From assembly GCA_002491905.1 (NCBI GenBank), contig DKWV01000001.1, forward strand, positions 113,719 to 177,718: a stretch of DNA of 64,000 nucleotides, written 5' to 3'. Source of the stretch: Lachnospiraceae bacterium UBA7143. GTDB lineage: Bacteria > Bacillota > Clostridia > Lachnospirales > Lachnospiraceae. The notes beneath the pieces were generated by a model, which worked only from the letters and a program-made list of their open reading frames with translations, searched no databases and had not been told where the DNA came from. The position numbers and the translations under genes were made by a program. How positions within the stretch are numbered: the first letter of the stretch is position 1; every line of letters begins with the position of its first letter. This document shows positions 34,883 to 44,000 of the stretch, one piece after another.

Positions 34883-35812
34883 TCACCACTCCACACCAAG
34901 CACCGCGTCCTTCTCCACATGCCTGTCTTTCCGCAGGTAAAAATCTTCCGCAGCATCCTTTGCGATCTCGGGAGTGACTTCCTCCGGCAGCGTAAGCCCC
35001 GGATGAAAAAGGATTTCCAGAGTTCTCCCGTCTTTGTCGGCCTTCCGCTTCATTTTTCCGTAAAGCTTCTCTATTCTTTCCCGGTCCATCCGCCCGCTCA
35101 TCACAAGCCCCCAGAGATACATCTGTCTCATCCCGTTCGCTTTGCAGTAACGGTCCGCCTTATGTGAATAGAGTGAAAGGAGTCTGTTCTTCACAAAGTT
35201 CACGGGACGGTAGGTCCTATAAAGCGACACATCCGTCAGAAATACCCCAAGCACCTCTTTGGAATTGCGGATATACTCCAATGCATACCCTTCCTCGCGC
35301 ACCACTTCCAGAACCGCCTCCCACACCACGGGAATCATGTGGGCATGCTGGTGGCTGTCAATCCGAAGTCCCTTCTGGCCACAGGGAATGCCATTCCCAG
35401 CTGCAATATCCATGCACTTTTTAATGACTTCCTGCGCCCTTGCAAGCTGGGCTTTGATCTCGCACTTTAACTGCGCCTTAATCTTCTTTCTCTTATTCGG
35501 CAGATAGGAAGCCGCAAAAAGGCCGCCCCATCCAAGCCCCATCAGATCGCTGTCCGGCCTTACCAGGTCGGGAGTCCGCTCTTTTCCCGCCAGGCTTCTT
35601 CCCTCCACGAAATCCAGATGCACCGACATAAGCGGCAGAAAGGGAAGCTTCGGTATCTCCCTGTAAAAAAGCGCCATACATTCCTCAAAACAGCTCATGT
35701 TAGGCACGACGCTGATACTGTCCAGCCTTCCCGCCCGCATGCACTCCAGCATATCCCGGGAAGTGTTCAGGGTCAGCGCAAAGTCGTCCGCGTGAATATC
35801 CGGTTTACTCAT
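34883..35812 (-). CDS. ChbG/YdjC/NaxD-like carbohydrate deacetylase
   Basis: The product is 309 residues. HADDFAL (Asp9, Asp10), VHLDF (His65) and SHQHAHMIP (His154, His156, His158) match the metal-binding Asp and His of the YdjC/ChbG family. These remove N-acetyl groups from chito-oligosaccharides, or from undecaprenyl-phosphate GalNAc in the case of Francisella NaxD. Start ATG 35812 follows AAGGAGG; the frame extends to 36061. Its start overlaps the membrane gene stop by 8 bases (ATGAGTAA), so it is translationally coupled to it. It is the last gene of the operon beginning at 40860. The operon setting points to a lipid-linked or polymer-linked amino sugar, by analogy with NaxD. Confidence 0.9.
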   Translation of the reverse strand: MSKPDIHADDFALTLNTSRDMLECMRAGRLDSISVVPNMSCFEECMALFYREIPKLPFLPLMSVHLDFVEGRSLAGKERTPDLVRPDSDLMGLGWGGLFAASYLPNKRKKIKAQLKCEIKAQLARAQEVIKKCMDIAAGNGIPCGQKGLRIDSHQHAHMIPVVWEAVLEVVREEGYALEYIRNSKEVLGVFLTDVSLYRTYRPVNFVKNRLLSLYSHKADRYCKANGMRQMYLWGLVMSGRMDRERIEKLYGKMKRKADKDGRTLEILFHPGLTLPEEVTPEIAKDAAEDFYLRKDRHVEKDAVLGVEW

Positions 35813-37541
35813 GTCGAAATCCCTCCTTAAAACTCTCCCCCCGAAGCTGCAGGGTCTCAAGCTGTCCGCCCTGCGGCGTGGCGGGAAATGCAAAATACCC
35901 CGACAGATCCCCATCGTCCGGCATCCATATATGCACATTGTCCACAGGATATTGCGTAGACTGCCAGGAAAGGTAATCCGGCTGTCTGACCAGATCTTCC
36001 GGCTCCATTTCAGACAAACCGAAAAGTTTCCATCCATACTGCAGCAGGAATACCGCAACAACCGCCGCTGTCGCCACTCGCAGCACCCTCACATATACGG
36101 GAACCGCTTTCACGACGTTGCCCACAGGCAGCTTCCCTGTCCCGGAAGGCCCAGTCACTTTTCCCACCGGGTAAATTACCGCTCCCAGCGTCAACGCAAC
36201 CAGCGTATGGATGTACGGCCCGCCGTAACGCATGTGGGGTGCAGCCGCCAGCCAGAAGAGAATATCTGCCACAGCCGTGCCGTAAAGCGCCGCCCCGGCA
36301 TATTCTTTTTTTCGAATATACCGAACCATCAGATAAAGCGCCACGGGAACACAGAGAGCCCCTGCCGCAATCAGGACACGGCTCCCCATGCCCTGCCTGA
36401 GAAACCATCCGGGAATCCAGCCGAAAAGGGAGTTGTCATATTCCGCCGGGTTTGTGATGCCCCTCGCAAACATCTTGATATCCAGACTGTCCCTCGCAAG
36501 CACCGCCCGGTCCATCTTCCAGTCCGGATCAAACAAATCCAGTCCCCCATACGGATACACCAGGAAGCCTGAAATAATCACGTTGCGGGCCAGATAAGGC
36601 AGCAGGATGAACATCCCCGCCGCCACATGGGCAAGGATGGCTTTCCCGTTTTTCTCCCTGATAAACAGATACAGAGGGTACAGCGCCAGAACCGCCGCGG
36701 ATGCGGCGGACAGCTTCACCGTCGCGGCATATACGCTGACCAGACACAGCCAGCCGTACAAACATCCGTTCTCCCGTCCGCTCTCCCAATATTCGCTCCA
36801 CTTAACAAAAATATAAAAAACCAGAAGCATGGCCCAGATATCCGTGCCTGAGGAAGAAATATCATACCGCTTCTGCACCACAAAAACTACCATCACACAT
36901 TTCAGGAAATCCGAAGCCCGAAGGCTCCCCTCCCCCCAAAGACGGACTGTGGCGCACACATAAATCAGAGCCGCCAGACAGAAGAAACCGTTTAAGCTGT
37001 GCAGGGACTGCCCCAGAAGCCAGCCCAGACTGAAAAGCGCCTGCAGGGACATGAACGCGCTGTTATAGGCCAGCCGCATATGCAGATTGCCAAGTCCCGG
37101 CACCACTCCGTAATCCTCAATCCAGCGGACCGCCTGCGCGTGATAGAGCCCCGTGTCGTACTGCCCCGGGCTCTGTGTCGTCCATACCAGCGTGAGGACA
37201 AAGCAGAACAGCATTGCCAGAATCCGCCAGGCAGCGGGCTTTTTCCATGTACAGCCCGGAAAGAGCGCCGTATCTTTTCTGTATCGGAAACGCCGGTATA
37301 TCCAGACGCAAAACAAAAGAATGCCCGCCGTCCCCAGAACGGTGCAGGCAATTCCCGCCACCTTATAAAAGAGACTGAAAAGCTGGGCATAAACATTCAG
37401 AAAAATAAGACCTGTCACAAGATAGATATCAGGGCAGCCCATATCATCCCGGCGGCTCCTGTAAACGCCATCCGTAACCGCCTTGCCGAAGAGCAGGGCC
37501 GCCCCGCCGATGAGCGCCCATGAAAAAAGCACCATCAACAT
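35805..37541 (-). CDS. GT-C-like polytopic membrane protein, LIC_10190-like
   Basis: The product is 578 residues with about twelve helices. The first large loop contains SPGQYDTGLYHAQAVRWIED, with the Asp, His and Tyr that I associate with LIC_10190-type membrane proteins. A C-terminal tail of about 60 residues is extracytoplasmic. GGAGGA precedes the start; it lies 2 bases after the GT2 stop and overlaps the ChbG start by 8 bases. The placement between a polyprenyl-phosphate GT2 and a deacetylase suggests it is the transferase using that lipid-linked sugar, comparable to FlmK. Confidence 0.78.
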   Translation of the reverse strand: MLMVLFSWALIGGAALLFGKAVTDGVYRSRRDDMGCPDIYLVTGLIFLNVYAQLFSLFYKVAGIACTVLGTAGILLFCVWIYRRFRYRKDTALFPGCTWKKPAAWRILAMLFCFVLTLVWTTQSPGQYDTGLYHAQAVRWIEDYGVVPGLGNLHMRLAYNSAFMSLQALFSLGWLLGQSLHSLNGFFCLAALIYVCATVRLWGEGSLRASDFLKCVMVVFVVQKRYDISSSGTDIWAMLLVFYIFVKWSEYWESGRENGCLYGWLCLVSVYAATVKLSAASAAVLALYPLYLFIREKNGKAILAHVAAGMFILLPYLARNVIISGFLVYPYGGLDLFDPDWKMDRAVLARDSLDIKMFARGITNPAEYDNSLFGWIPGWFLRQGMGSRVLIAAGALCVPVALYLMVRYIRKKEYAGAALYGTAVADILFWLAAAPHMRYGGPYIHTLVALTLGAVIYPVGKVTGPSGTGKLPVGNVVKAVPVYVRVLRVATAAVVAVFLLQYGWKLFGLSEMEPEDLVRQPDYLSWQSTQYPVDNVHIWMPDDGDLSGYFAFPATPQGGQLETLQLRGESFKEGFRHE

Positions 37542-37543
37542 CT

Positions 37544-38530
37544 CTACCGTTCCTCCCCGTCATCTTCACGCCACACCAGCGTGTCAATGATGTATCTGGG
37601 TCTGTGCTTGGTTTCCATATAAATCTTGCCCACATATTCCCCGATAATTCCCAGCGACAAAAGCGTGATGCCGCCGATGATCAGGGACACTATTAAGGTC
37701 GTGGTATAGCCCGGCACATTGTTTCCTCTGACCCAGTCCACCAGACCGATCACGCACATCACTATGCTGAACAGAAACATCAGAAATCCGAGGCCGCCGA
37801 TCAGTCTGAGAGGGCGCACACTCATTGATGTAATCCCGTCAAGTGCAAGCGTCATCATCTTGCTGAACGTATACTTGGAATGTCCCGCCTCCCTGGCCTT
37901 TACATCAAAATATACCACATCGGACGGAAAACCCATAGTTGGAATCAGCCCCCGCAGGAAAAGATTGGCCTCATGGTACTCCGACAGCGCATCAAGCGCC
38001 TTCTTCGACATCAGACGGTAGTCCGCATGGTTCGTCATCACCGTGCTGCCCAGCATGTGCATCAGCTTATAGTAGGCAGTCGCCGTGGCCTTCTTAAAAA
38101 ATCCGTCGGAATGCCTGTCGTTGCGCACCCCGTAGACTACCTCACAGCCCTCCATGTAACATGCCAGAAAAGAATCCAGCGCCTCGATATCCTGCTGTAA
38201 GTCCGCATCGATGGTGACCACTACGTCCGCATGTTTTCTCGCCGTCATCATCCCGGCTAGGATCGCGCTCTGATGGCCGTAGTTTCCCGCTAAACTCACC
38301 ACGGAAAACCGTCTGTCATCAGCCGCAATCCCATGAAGCAGCTGCAGGGTTTTATCCTTGCTCCCGTCATTGACAAACATAACCTTTGAGCCCTTCGCTA
38401 TCTTTTCCTCCCGCTCCAGACGGGCAAGCTTTTCTCCCATAACGGAAGCGGTCTTCTCCACCACTTCCTCCTCGTTATAGCAGGGCACCACCAGATATAA
38501 AATTGGAATTTCTCTCATTGTTTCAGCCAT
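37544..38530 (-). CDS. GT2 polyprenyl-phosphate glycosyltransferase (GtrB/FlmF-like)
   Basis: The product is 328 residues. LVVPCYNEEEVVEK, VNDGSKDKT, the metal motif TIDADLQQD and YRLMSKKALDA mark the GT-A domain. Two C-terminal helices with intervening loop follow, as in GtrB and bactoprenol glucosyl transferases. Start ATG 38530 follows GGAGAG; ATG 38542 is 12 bases upstream with GGAG nearby and is also possible. The start overlaps the epimerase stop by 8 bases. It should make a polyprenyl-phosphate sugar used by the next protein. Confidence 0.92.
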   Translation of the reverse strand: MAETMREIPILYLVVPCYNEEEVVEKTASVMGEKLARLEREEKIAKGSKVMFVNDGSKDKTLQLLHGIAADDRRFSVVSLAGNYGHQSAILAGMMTARKHADVVVTIDADLQQDIEALDSFLACYMEGCEVVYGVRNDRHSDGFFKKATATAYYKLMHMLGSTVMTNHADYRLMSKKALDALSEYHEANLFLRGLIPTMGFPSDVVYFDVKAREAGHSKYTFSKMMTLALDGITSMSVRPLRLIGGLGFLMFLFSIVMCVIGLVDWVRGNNVPGYTTTLIVSLIIGGITLLSLGIIGEYVGKIYMETKHRPRYIIDTLVWREDDGEER

Positions 38531-39527
38531 TATTCTCTCCATAGTAGCTCCGGTACCAGTCTACGAACTTCTGCAGTCCCTCCGCAATAGGCGTGTCCGG
38601 CTTAAAGTCATAGTCCCGCATCAGGTCCGTGACATCCGCGTAAGTCTGGTACACATCCCCCGGCTGCATGGGCAGATACTCTTTCTTCGCCTCCCTGCCC
38701 AGACACCTCTCCAGCGTCTCGATAAAATCCATCAGCTTCACAGGTTTATTGTTGCCGATATTATAAAGCTTATAGAACGCGCCCTTGGCGTTTTGTTCAG
38801 GCGGATTGCAGAGAATGTTCTCCACTCCCCGCACGATATCGTCGATATAGGTGAAATCCCGCATCATATCGCCCCGGTTGTAAACCTGAATCGGCTCCCC
38901 CGCGAGAATCTTTTTCGTAAATTTAAAGTACGCCATATCCGGTCTTCCAAACGGTCCGTAAACCGTGAAAAAGCGAAGCCCTGTAACAGGTATCGAAAAA
39001 AGCTTGCTGTAAGCGTGTGCCATCAGCTCATTGGATTTCTTGGTGGCCGCATAGAGACTTACCGGCTCGTCCACCTTGTCCTCCGTGGAAAAAGGCACCT
39101 TCTCATTGCCGCCGTAAACAGAACTGGACGACGCGTACACCAGATGCTCCACGGGAAAATAGCGGCAGCCCTCGAGAATATGGAAGAATCCCATCATATT
39201 GGACTCCATGTAGGCCGTCGGATTGTCGATACTGTATCGCACGCCCGCCTGCGCACCCAGATTCACCACAATGTCGGGTCTGTATTCCTGAAACATTCGG
39301 AACACATCCGCATTGTCCGAAAGATCGCCCTTGACAAACGTGTATTTGTCATAATAGTACAGCTTCGCCAGCCGGTCCTCCTTCAGCCTCACGTCATAAT
39401 AGTCGTTCATATTGTCAAAGCCGATCACCCGTGCGCCCTTCTCCAAAAGGCTTTTGGACAAATGAAACCCTATAAAGCCCGCGCCGCCGGTAATCAGATA
39501 TGTCTTTGAGATATCTAACTCTTTCAC
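38523..39527 (-). CDS. UDP-glucuronate 4-epimerase-like NAD-dependent sugar epimerase
   Basis: The product is 334 residues, an extended SDR. TGGAGFIG (14-21) binds NAD, SSSSVYGG carries the catalytic Ser, and YAATKKSNE provides Tyr and Lys of YxxxK. NDYYDVRLKEDRL, RYSIDNP and RFFTVYGPFGRPDMAYFKF are typical of the UDP-glucuronate epimerase branch (CapI/LspL type). It makes UDP-galacturonate from UDP-glucuronate. The start is GTG 39527 with GGAGAGG upstream. It follows ugd by 19 bases, so the substrate is supplied by its neighbour. Confidence 0.92.
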   Translation of the reverse strand: MKELDISKTYLITGGAGFIGFHLSKSLLEKGARVIGFDNMNDYYDVRLKEDRLAKLYYYDKYTFVKGDLSDNADVFRMFQEYRPDIVVNLGAQAGVRYSIDNPTAYMESNMMGFFHILEGCRYFPVEHLVYASSSSVYGGNEKVPFSTEDKVDEPVSLYAATKKSNELMAHAYSKLFSIPVTGLRFFTVYGPFGRPDMAYFKFTKKILAGEPIQVYNRGDMMRDFTYIDDIVRGVENILCNPPEQNAKGAFYKLYNIGNNKPVKLMDFIETLERCLGREAKKEYLPMQPGDVYQTYADVTDLMRDYDFKPDTPIAEGLQKFVDWYRSYYGENNG

Positions 39528-39546
39528 AGCCTCTCCTTTCCGCCGC

Positions 39547-40860
39547 TTACCGCCCTATGCTGTAATACTCAATTCCCGCTTCCTTCATCCGCTTCACATC
39601 GAAGACATTTCGTCCGTCATACACGAGCGGAATACGCATCCGCTCCTTAAAGGTTTCAGGCTGCAGGGAACGGATCTGCTCCCACTCAGTAAACACAAAA
39701 CAGATATTGGCGTCCTTAAGTGTCTCCTCCGGCGTGTCCACATAGGCAATGGAACCTCTGCCGACCGCCCCCTCAGGATAAACTCTGCGGAAATTATCCG
39801 CCGCCACCGGATCGTAGGCCACAATCTGCGCGCCGTTTTCCAGAAGCAGTTTCACATTGTCAAGCGCCGGTGCCTCCCGCAGATCGTCCGTTCCCGGCTT
39901 GAAAGCCAGCCCCAGCACCGCCACTTTCAGTCCCTCAAAGGTAATCATACGCTTGCACGCCTTCTGGTAAAGCCTTGTCTTCTGGAGTGCGTTCACATCC
40001 ACCGCCGCCTCCACGGTCTTAAGCTGGTAGCCGTACTGCCCCGCCAGATATTTGAGAGCCTTCGTATCCTTGGGGAAACAGCTTCCGCCGTAACCGATTC
40101 CCGCCTTTAAGAAATTCGCGCCTATCCGCGCGTCGTAGCTCATACCCTCCGCCACCGCGTCGATATCCGCCCCCACCAGCTCGCAGAGGTTCGCAATGTC
40201 ATTTATATAGGAAATCTTAAGGGCCAGAAAATCATTGCAGGCGTACTTGATCATCTCCGCGGACCGCCTGTTCACGGAGACGACAGGCAGACCGAAAGGC
40301 TCATAGATTTTCTTAAGAAGCGTCTCCGCCTCCTTACTCTCCGTACCGATGATAATGCGGGCAGCGTGCAGAGTGTCATGCACCGCGGAACCCTGCGCCA
40401 GAAATTCCGGGTTGGAGGCCACCTCCACCTTCACATCCCGCGTCAGAAAGTCATGGATGAACTGTTCCACCTTGTCATTCGTTCCCACCGGCACCGTTGA
40501 TTTCACCACCACCAGACAGTCGCGCTCCACAGACTCCGCGATCTGTCTCGATACCGTCGCGATATAGTTCAGATTCGCGGAACCGTCCGGCTGTTCGGGC
40601 GTGCCCACCCCGATAAAGATAGCGTCCTTATCCCTGTAAGCCTGCGCATAATCCGTGGTATAGTGGAGCCTTCCGGCGGCGTTGTTCTTCCGCATCAGCT
40701 CCTCCAGCCCTTCCTCGAATATTGGGCTGTCTCCGGCTTCCATCATTTTTACTTTTTTCTCATCCACATCTACGCAGGTGACGTCGTGCCCCTTTTCGGC
40801 AAAGCATACACCCGCCACCAGACCTACATATCCGGTTCCTGCCACTGCAATTCTCATCAT
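39547..40860 (-). CDS. ugd: UDP-glucose 6-dehydrogenase
   Basis: The product is 437 residues. The NAD fold has AGTGYVG (7-13), then GVGTPEQPDGSA, KSTVPVGT, NPEFLAQGSAV, and the catalytic Cys261 in GYGGSCFPKD. GLAFKPGTDDLR and the C-terminal domain are complete. It oxidises UDP-glucose to UDP-glucuronate in the cytoplasm, supplying the epimerase that follows. It is the first gene of the operon 40860 to 34883, with an extended -10 promoter at 40962-40991. The symbol reflects family identity; tuaD would be an equal label if the product is a teichuronic acid. Confidence 0.96.
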   Translation of the reverse strand: MMRIAVAGTGYVGLVAGVCFAEKGHDVTCVDVDEKKVKMMEAGDSPIFEEGLEELMRKNNAAGRLHYTTDYAQAYRDKDAIFIGVGTPEQPDGSANLNYIATVSRQIAESVERDCLVVVKSTVPVGTNDKVEQFIHDFLTRDVKVEVASNPEFLAQGSAVHDTLHAARIIIGTESKEAETLLKKIYEPFGLPVVSVNRRSAEMIKYACNDFLALKISYINDIANLCELVGADIDAVAEGMSYDARIGANFLKAGIGYGGSCFPKDTKALKYLAGQYGYQLKTVEAAVDVNALQKTRLYQKACKRMITFEGLKVAVLGLAFKPGTDDLREAPALDNVKLLLENGAQIVAYDPVAADNFRRVYPEGAVGRGSIAYVDTPEETLKDANICFVFTEWEQIRSLQPETFKERMRIPLVYDGRNVFDVKRMKEAGIEYYSIGR

Positions 40861-40961
40861 CCTTTACCGTACCCCTTTCCGACTCTTCTACAGATACTTC
40901 CGGCCTCCCGCTCACGGTCACGTACTCACCAGCTTTTTGTGATAACCAACATAATAGAATT

Positions 40962-40991
40962 AGTATAGCACAACAAATATGCAAAAGTCTA
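40962..40991 (-). promoter_or_regulatory. Extended -10 promoter of the ugd operon
   Basis: On the minus strand TAGACT, 18 bp, then TATACT preceded by TTGTGC, ending about 100 bases before the ugd start. Confidence 0.55.
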
Positions 40992-40999
40992 TTTGGATA

Positions 41000-42967
41000 T
41001 CAATGCCACAGCTGTTCGATCATTTCCAGCATCATCGACGCATTCATCCAAGTAGCGAAGAGATAAAAATAGCAGCTGACCTGATACTCCGTCCCGTTCT
41101 CCGTCTCCTGTTTATACCCGCTTCCGATTAGTTGCGCCCGATAAATATATTTTAAAATACTACTCAATACAAAACCGAGCGGGAAGAGAAGCGGCACAAA
41201 ATATCTGCCCTGTATTCCCTCGATAAGCGGCGCCTTCAGCGCGTTATACTGCACGTAAATCGCCGTAAAAGTAAGCGCTGCCACAGACAGGCCGATCAGC
41301 GCATACACCACATTGATCTTTAGATCCCGGTGCAAAGCAGATCCCGGATGAAAAGTCAGCATGATTACCGTGCAGACGATGCAGACAAGCGGAAAAAACG
41401 GATTAACCGCGACGTTCTGCGCCCATCCCGCGATTCCTCCGAACATGCCTTTCAAATACAAATCAAACCACATGTGAAGCGTATTTCTGAGCACATTCAA
41501 ATAGGCCATCGGATGAGTGAGAATAAAATGAATCTGTTCGTCCGCGTTTCCATTCATCTTAGCTGCATAGCTATCAACAAAGCCAAATGTGGCAGCGGAC
41601 CACGCAAAATATGCCGCCAACGCCACGGCGAGAGAAGACAAAATAAAAATTCCCTTTTTCCGCCCACTGCCAAAGCTCTCTTTTGGAATCAGGAACAGCA
41701 GCAGGGCAAACGGAACATAAACGACCTTGCACATGGAAAAGACCAGCGGTAACATCCACAGCAGCGCTGCCTCCACCTTCGTCAGCCTGCGTTTTCTTTC
41801 ATATAAAGATAAAAGATAAGCCTGCCCCAGCAGCAGAATGGAAATCATAAACCCGTCCAGGGAAGTAGAGCCGGCCTCGATAAGAGTAATGGGTATCAGT
41901 GCACTCACAGCAATCATTCCCCTGTTTACCGAACACATCCGGTAGGCGCAGCTCATCATGGCCACAAACGCAGCGAGCGAAAACACCCTCGCGAAAAGCA
42001 CAAGGACAAGCGTCCTGCGAGTGAACAGCTTCCCTATCAGGATCCCCAGAATATGCGGGAAATAAGCAACCGGTGTATACAGCGCGGTATTATCGTGTAT
42101 ATAATAACGTCTTGCCCCATCATCCAACTGTACATTTCGATGCAGATAAACGCGCGAGTAGTCCGCGTGGAAGTCCATATCCGCCGTCAGATGCTCCGGC
42201 AGCCAGGCCTTCTCATCCTGTTCATCATGCGTACAGAAATTTCCCTCCGTCACCTCATAAGCCCTGATAAAATGATTGAAAGCATCCGGGATATAAGTAA
42301 ACGGCACAACGGCAATATAACAGACCCCCGTTATCGCCAGAAATACCGCGAATCTGAGAGTCTGGTTTTTGACTGCATTCACCGCAAAAATACTCGCCAG
42401 AACAAACGCCATGACCACTGCCGAAATCAGAAGCAGACTCCATTTAGAACTGATAGAACCGTAGATCAGTCTGATACACGGCTGCATATCCTCATCAAAA
42501 GCCAGGGCGATGTGAGACGCACCGGCCGCCTGGTCAGACGCGATCGCCACCGTTACTTCATCTTCCTCTCCGGTCAGGGTATATTTCTGATCGGCCATAA
42601 GCTGTGTGTATTGATCGTCCGGCATTTCATCCGCTTTGATCTGCCATCGGCAAATTTCCCCCTGTTTTGAAGAAAGGGTGACAGACACCGTCTCATCGCC
42701 TTTGGTCTGGGAACCCGTATCGACAAATCGGATCTGAATTCCCCTGATTGTTTGGTCTTGCGCCTTAATATGATAACTGTTTGCCGTTTTTTCGCCAATC
42801 GCTGTGACTGGCGCGGCATCATCCATTTCCCTGTAGTCATCCTGGATAAACAAGGCATTCGGATGGACATTGTAGATCTGAAACCCGAGGAACATGACAA
42901 CGACACAGATACATATAACATAAAACCAGTGTTTTTGGACGGTTCCTTTCATTTCTTCTTTTGTCAT
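41000..42967 (-). CDS. DUF2142-family polytopic membrane protein
   Basis: The product is 655 residues. An N-terminal helix is followed by an extracytoplasmic beta-rich domain (about 45-170), then about eleven helices. TYIPDAFNHFIRAYEV in the loop and EGIQGRYFVPLLFP near the C-terminus are the patterns of DUF2142 proteins, which are common in polysaccharide loci and are considered GT-C-like. It is last in the operon GT4, GT2, GT8, DUF2142. Function not established. Confidence 0.82.
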   Translation of the reverse strand: MTKEEMKGTVQKHWFYVICICVVVMFLGFQIYNVHPNALFIQDDYREMDDAAPVTAIGEKTANSYHIKAQDQTIRGIQIRFVDTGSQTKGDETVSVTLSSKQGEICRWQIKADEMPDDQYTQLMADQKYTLTGEEDEVTVAIASDQAAGASHIALAFDEDMQPCIRLIYGSISSKWSLLLISAVVMAFVLASIFAVNAVKNQTLRFAVFLAITGVCYIAVVPFTYIPDAFNHFIRAYEVTEGNFCTHDEQDEKAWLPEHLTADMDFHADYSRVYLHRNVQLDDGARRYYIHDNTALYTPVAYFPHILGILIGKLFTRRTLVLVLFARVFSLAAFVAMMSCAYRMCSVNRGMIAVSALIPITLIEAGSTSLDGFMISILLLGQAYLLSLYERKRRLTKVEAALLWMLPLVFSMCKVVYVPFALLLFLIPKESFGSGRKKGIFILSSLAVALAAYFAWSAATFGFVDSYAAKMNGNADEQIHFILTHPMAYLNVLRNTLHMWFDLYLKGMFGGIAGWAQNVAVNPFFPLVCIVCTVIMLTFHPGSALHRDLKINVVYALIGLSVAALTFTAIYVQYNALKAPLIEGIQGRYFVPLLFPLGFVLSSILKYIYRAQLIGSGYKQETENGTEYQVSCYFYLFATWMNASMMLEMIEQLWH

Positions 42968-43008
42968 TTGTTTTCATGCCTTCCGTCTTTACCGGGGCAT
43001 ATTCTCCT

Positions 43009-43944
43009 TCACTCTTCGCCGCCAAAAATTCTTCTCACCCTGCGCACCGCTCGTCCTATCAGAGTCGGCCCGTGATACCGGCGGGCTTTTTCCTCATCAA
43101 ACAGGTCCTTTAAATCCGGCTGTGCATTTATATATTCCCACCAGAGACTCCCCAGATTGGTGTCATAGCGTTTCCAGGGCTTGTCTCCCGCATAGTGGAT
43201 AATTGCCGGAAACCGCAGCGCCTCCCGCTCCTCTTCCCGCGTGTAAATGCCCTCCACGACAAACTGCCCGAAATCTTTATCCTCCAGATAAGCCAGCCTG
43301 TTATATTTCGGGGGAAGATAGGCGATGACACCCTGACAGGTAATGTTCAGGATGTCCTGATCCTGATAGTAGAAACGTTCCCCTACCAGCTCATGCCAAC
43401 GCGCATCAAGCCCCCGTTTTCTTATTTCTGCCAGATTAAGCAGGGTAACCCCCGCATTAATGTAGCCGCCCCTTGCACCTGCAAGCAGATGCCAGTAGGG
43501 CCTGTCACTGTTCCACTCCCATTTGTCGGAGAGGTTTACCGCACCCTTCACGGCCGCCAGCGCCATCCCCTCCATAGGTGTCTGCCAAAGCGGCGCAAGG
43601 CTCTCCCGCACAAGCACATCCGCGTCCATATAAAGAATCCTGTCCACCTCCGGCAGAATCCCCGGGAGGACCAGCCGCAGATAAGTGCCTGCAGAAATAT
43701 CCCTCACCTGATAGGCATTTTCATAAGGGTTTTCCATACAGTGCATCACAAGCACAGAAGCCGGATCCCTTCTTTTTATGACCTGTTCCAACGGCGCTTG
43801 CGCGATCCCTGCCGCTTTCGTGCAGACACAGTGAAGCTCAAAGTGGTCGCCCGGGCCGCGGGCATCCAGCAGGGAAGCTGCCGCTGCCTGCACCTGCGAC
43901 ACTAAATTCTCGTCAAAGCAAAAAACTACCCTAAATATTTCCAT
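43009..43944 (-). CDS. GT8-family glycosyltransferase
   Basis: The product is 311 residues. VVFCFDENLVSQVQAAAASL at the N-terminus, YMDADVLV (DxD), GYINAGVTLLNL and the C-terminal HYAGDKPW are hallmarks of GT8 enzymes such as lipopolysaccharide galactosyl- and glucosyltransferases. It is soluble with no signal. The frame extends to 44070, but ATG 43944 begins the conserved N-terminus. It lies 56 bases after the GT2 gene. It probably adds galactose or glucose to a lipid-linked oligosaccharide. Confidence 0.92.
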   Translation of the reverse strand: MEIFRVVFCFDENLVSQVQAAAASLLDARGPGDHFELHCVCTKAAGIAQAPLEQVIKRRDPASVLVMHCMENPYENAYQVRDISAGTYLRLVLPGILPEVDRILYMDADVLVRESLAPLWQTPMEGMALAAVKGAVNLSDKWEWNSDRPYWHLLAGARGGYINAGVTLLNLAEIRKRGLDARWHELVGERFYYQDQDILNITCQGVIAYLPPKYNRLAYLEDKDFGQFVVEGIYTREEEREALRFPAIIHYAGDKPWKRYDTNLGSLWWEYINAQPDLKDLFDEEKARRYHGPTLIGRAVRRVRRIFGGEE

Positions 43945-44000
43945 ATTCCCTATTGTACCTTGATATAGTGTAAAAAGCAAGCAGACTGCGAAGCCAAAGA

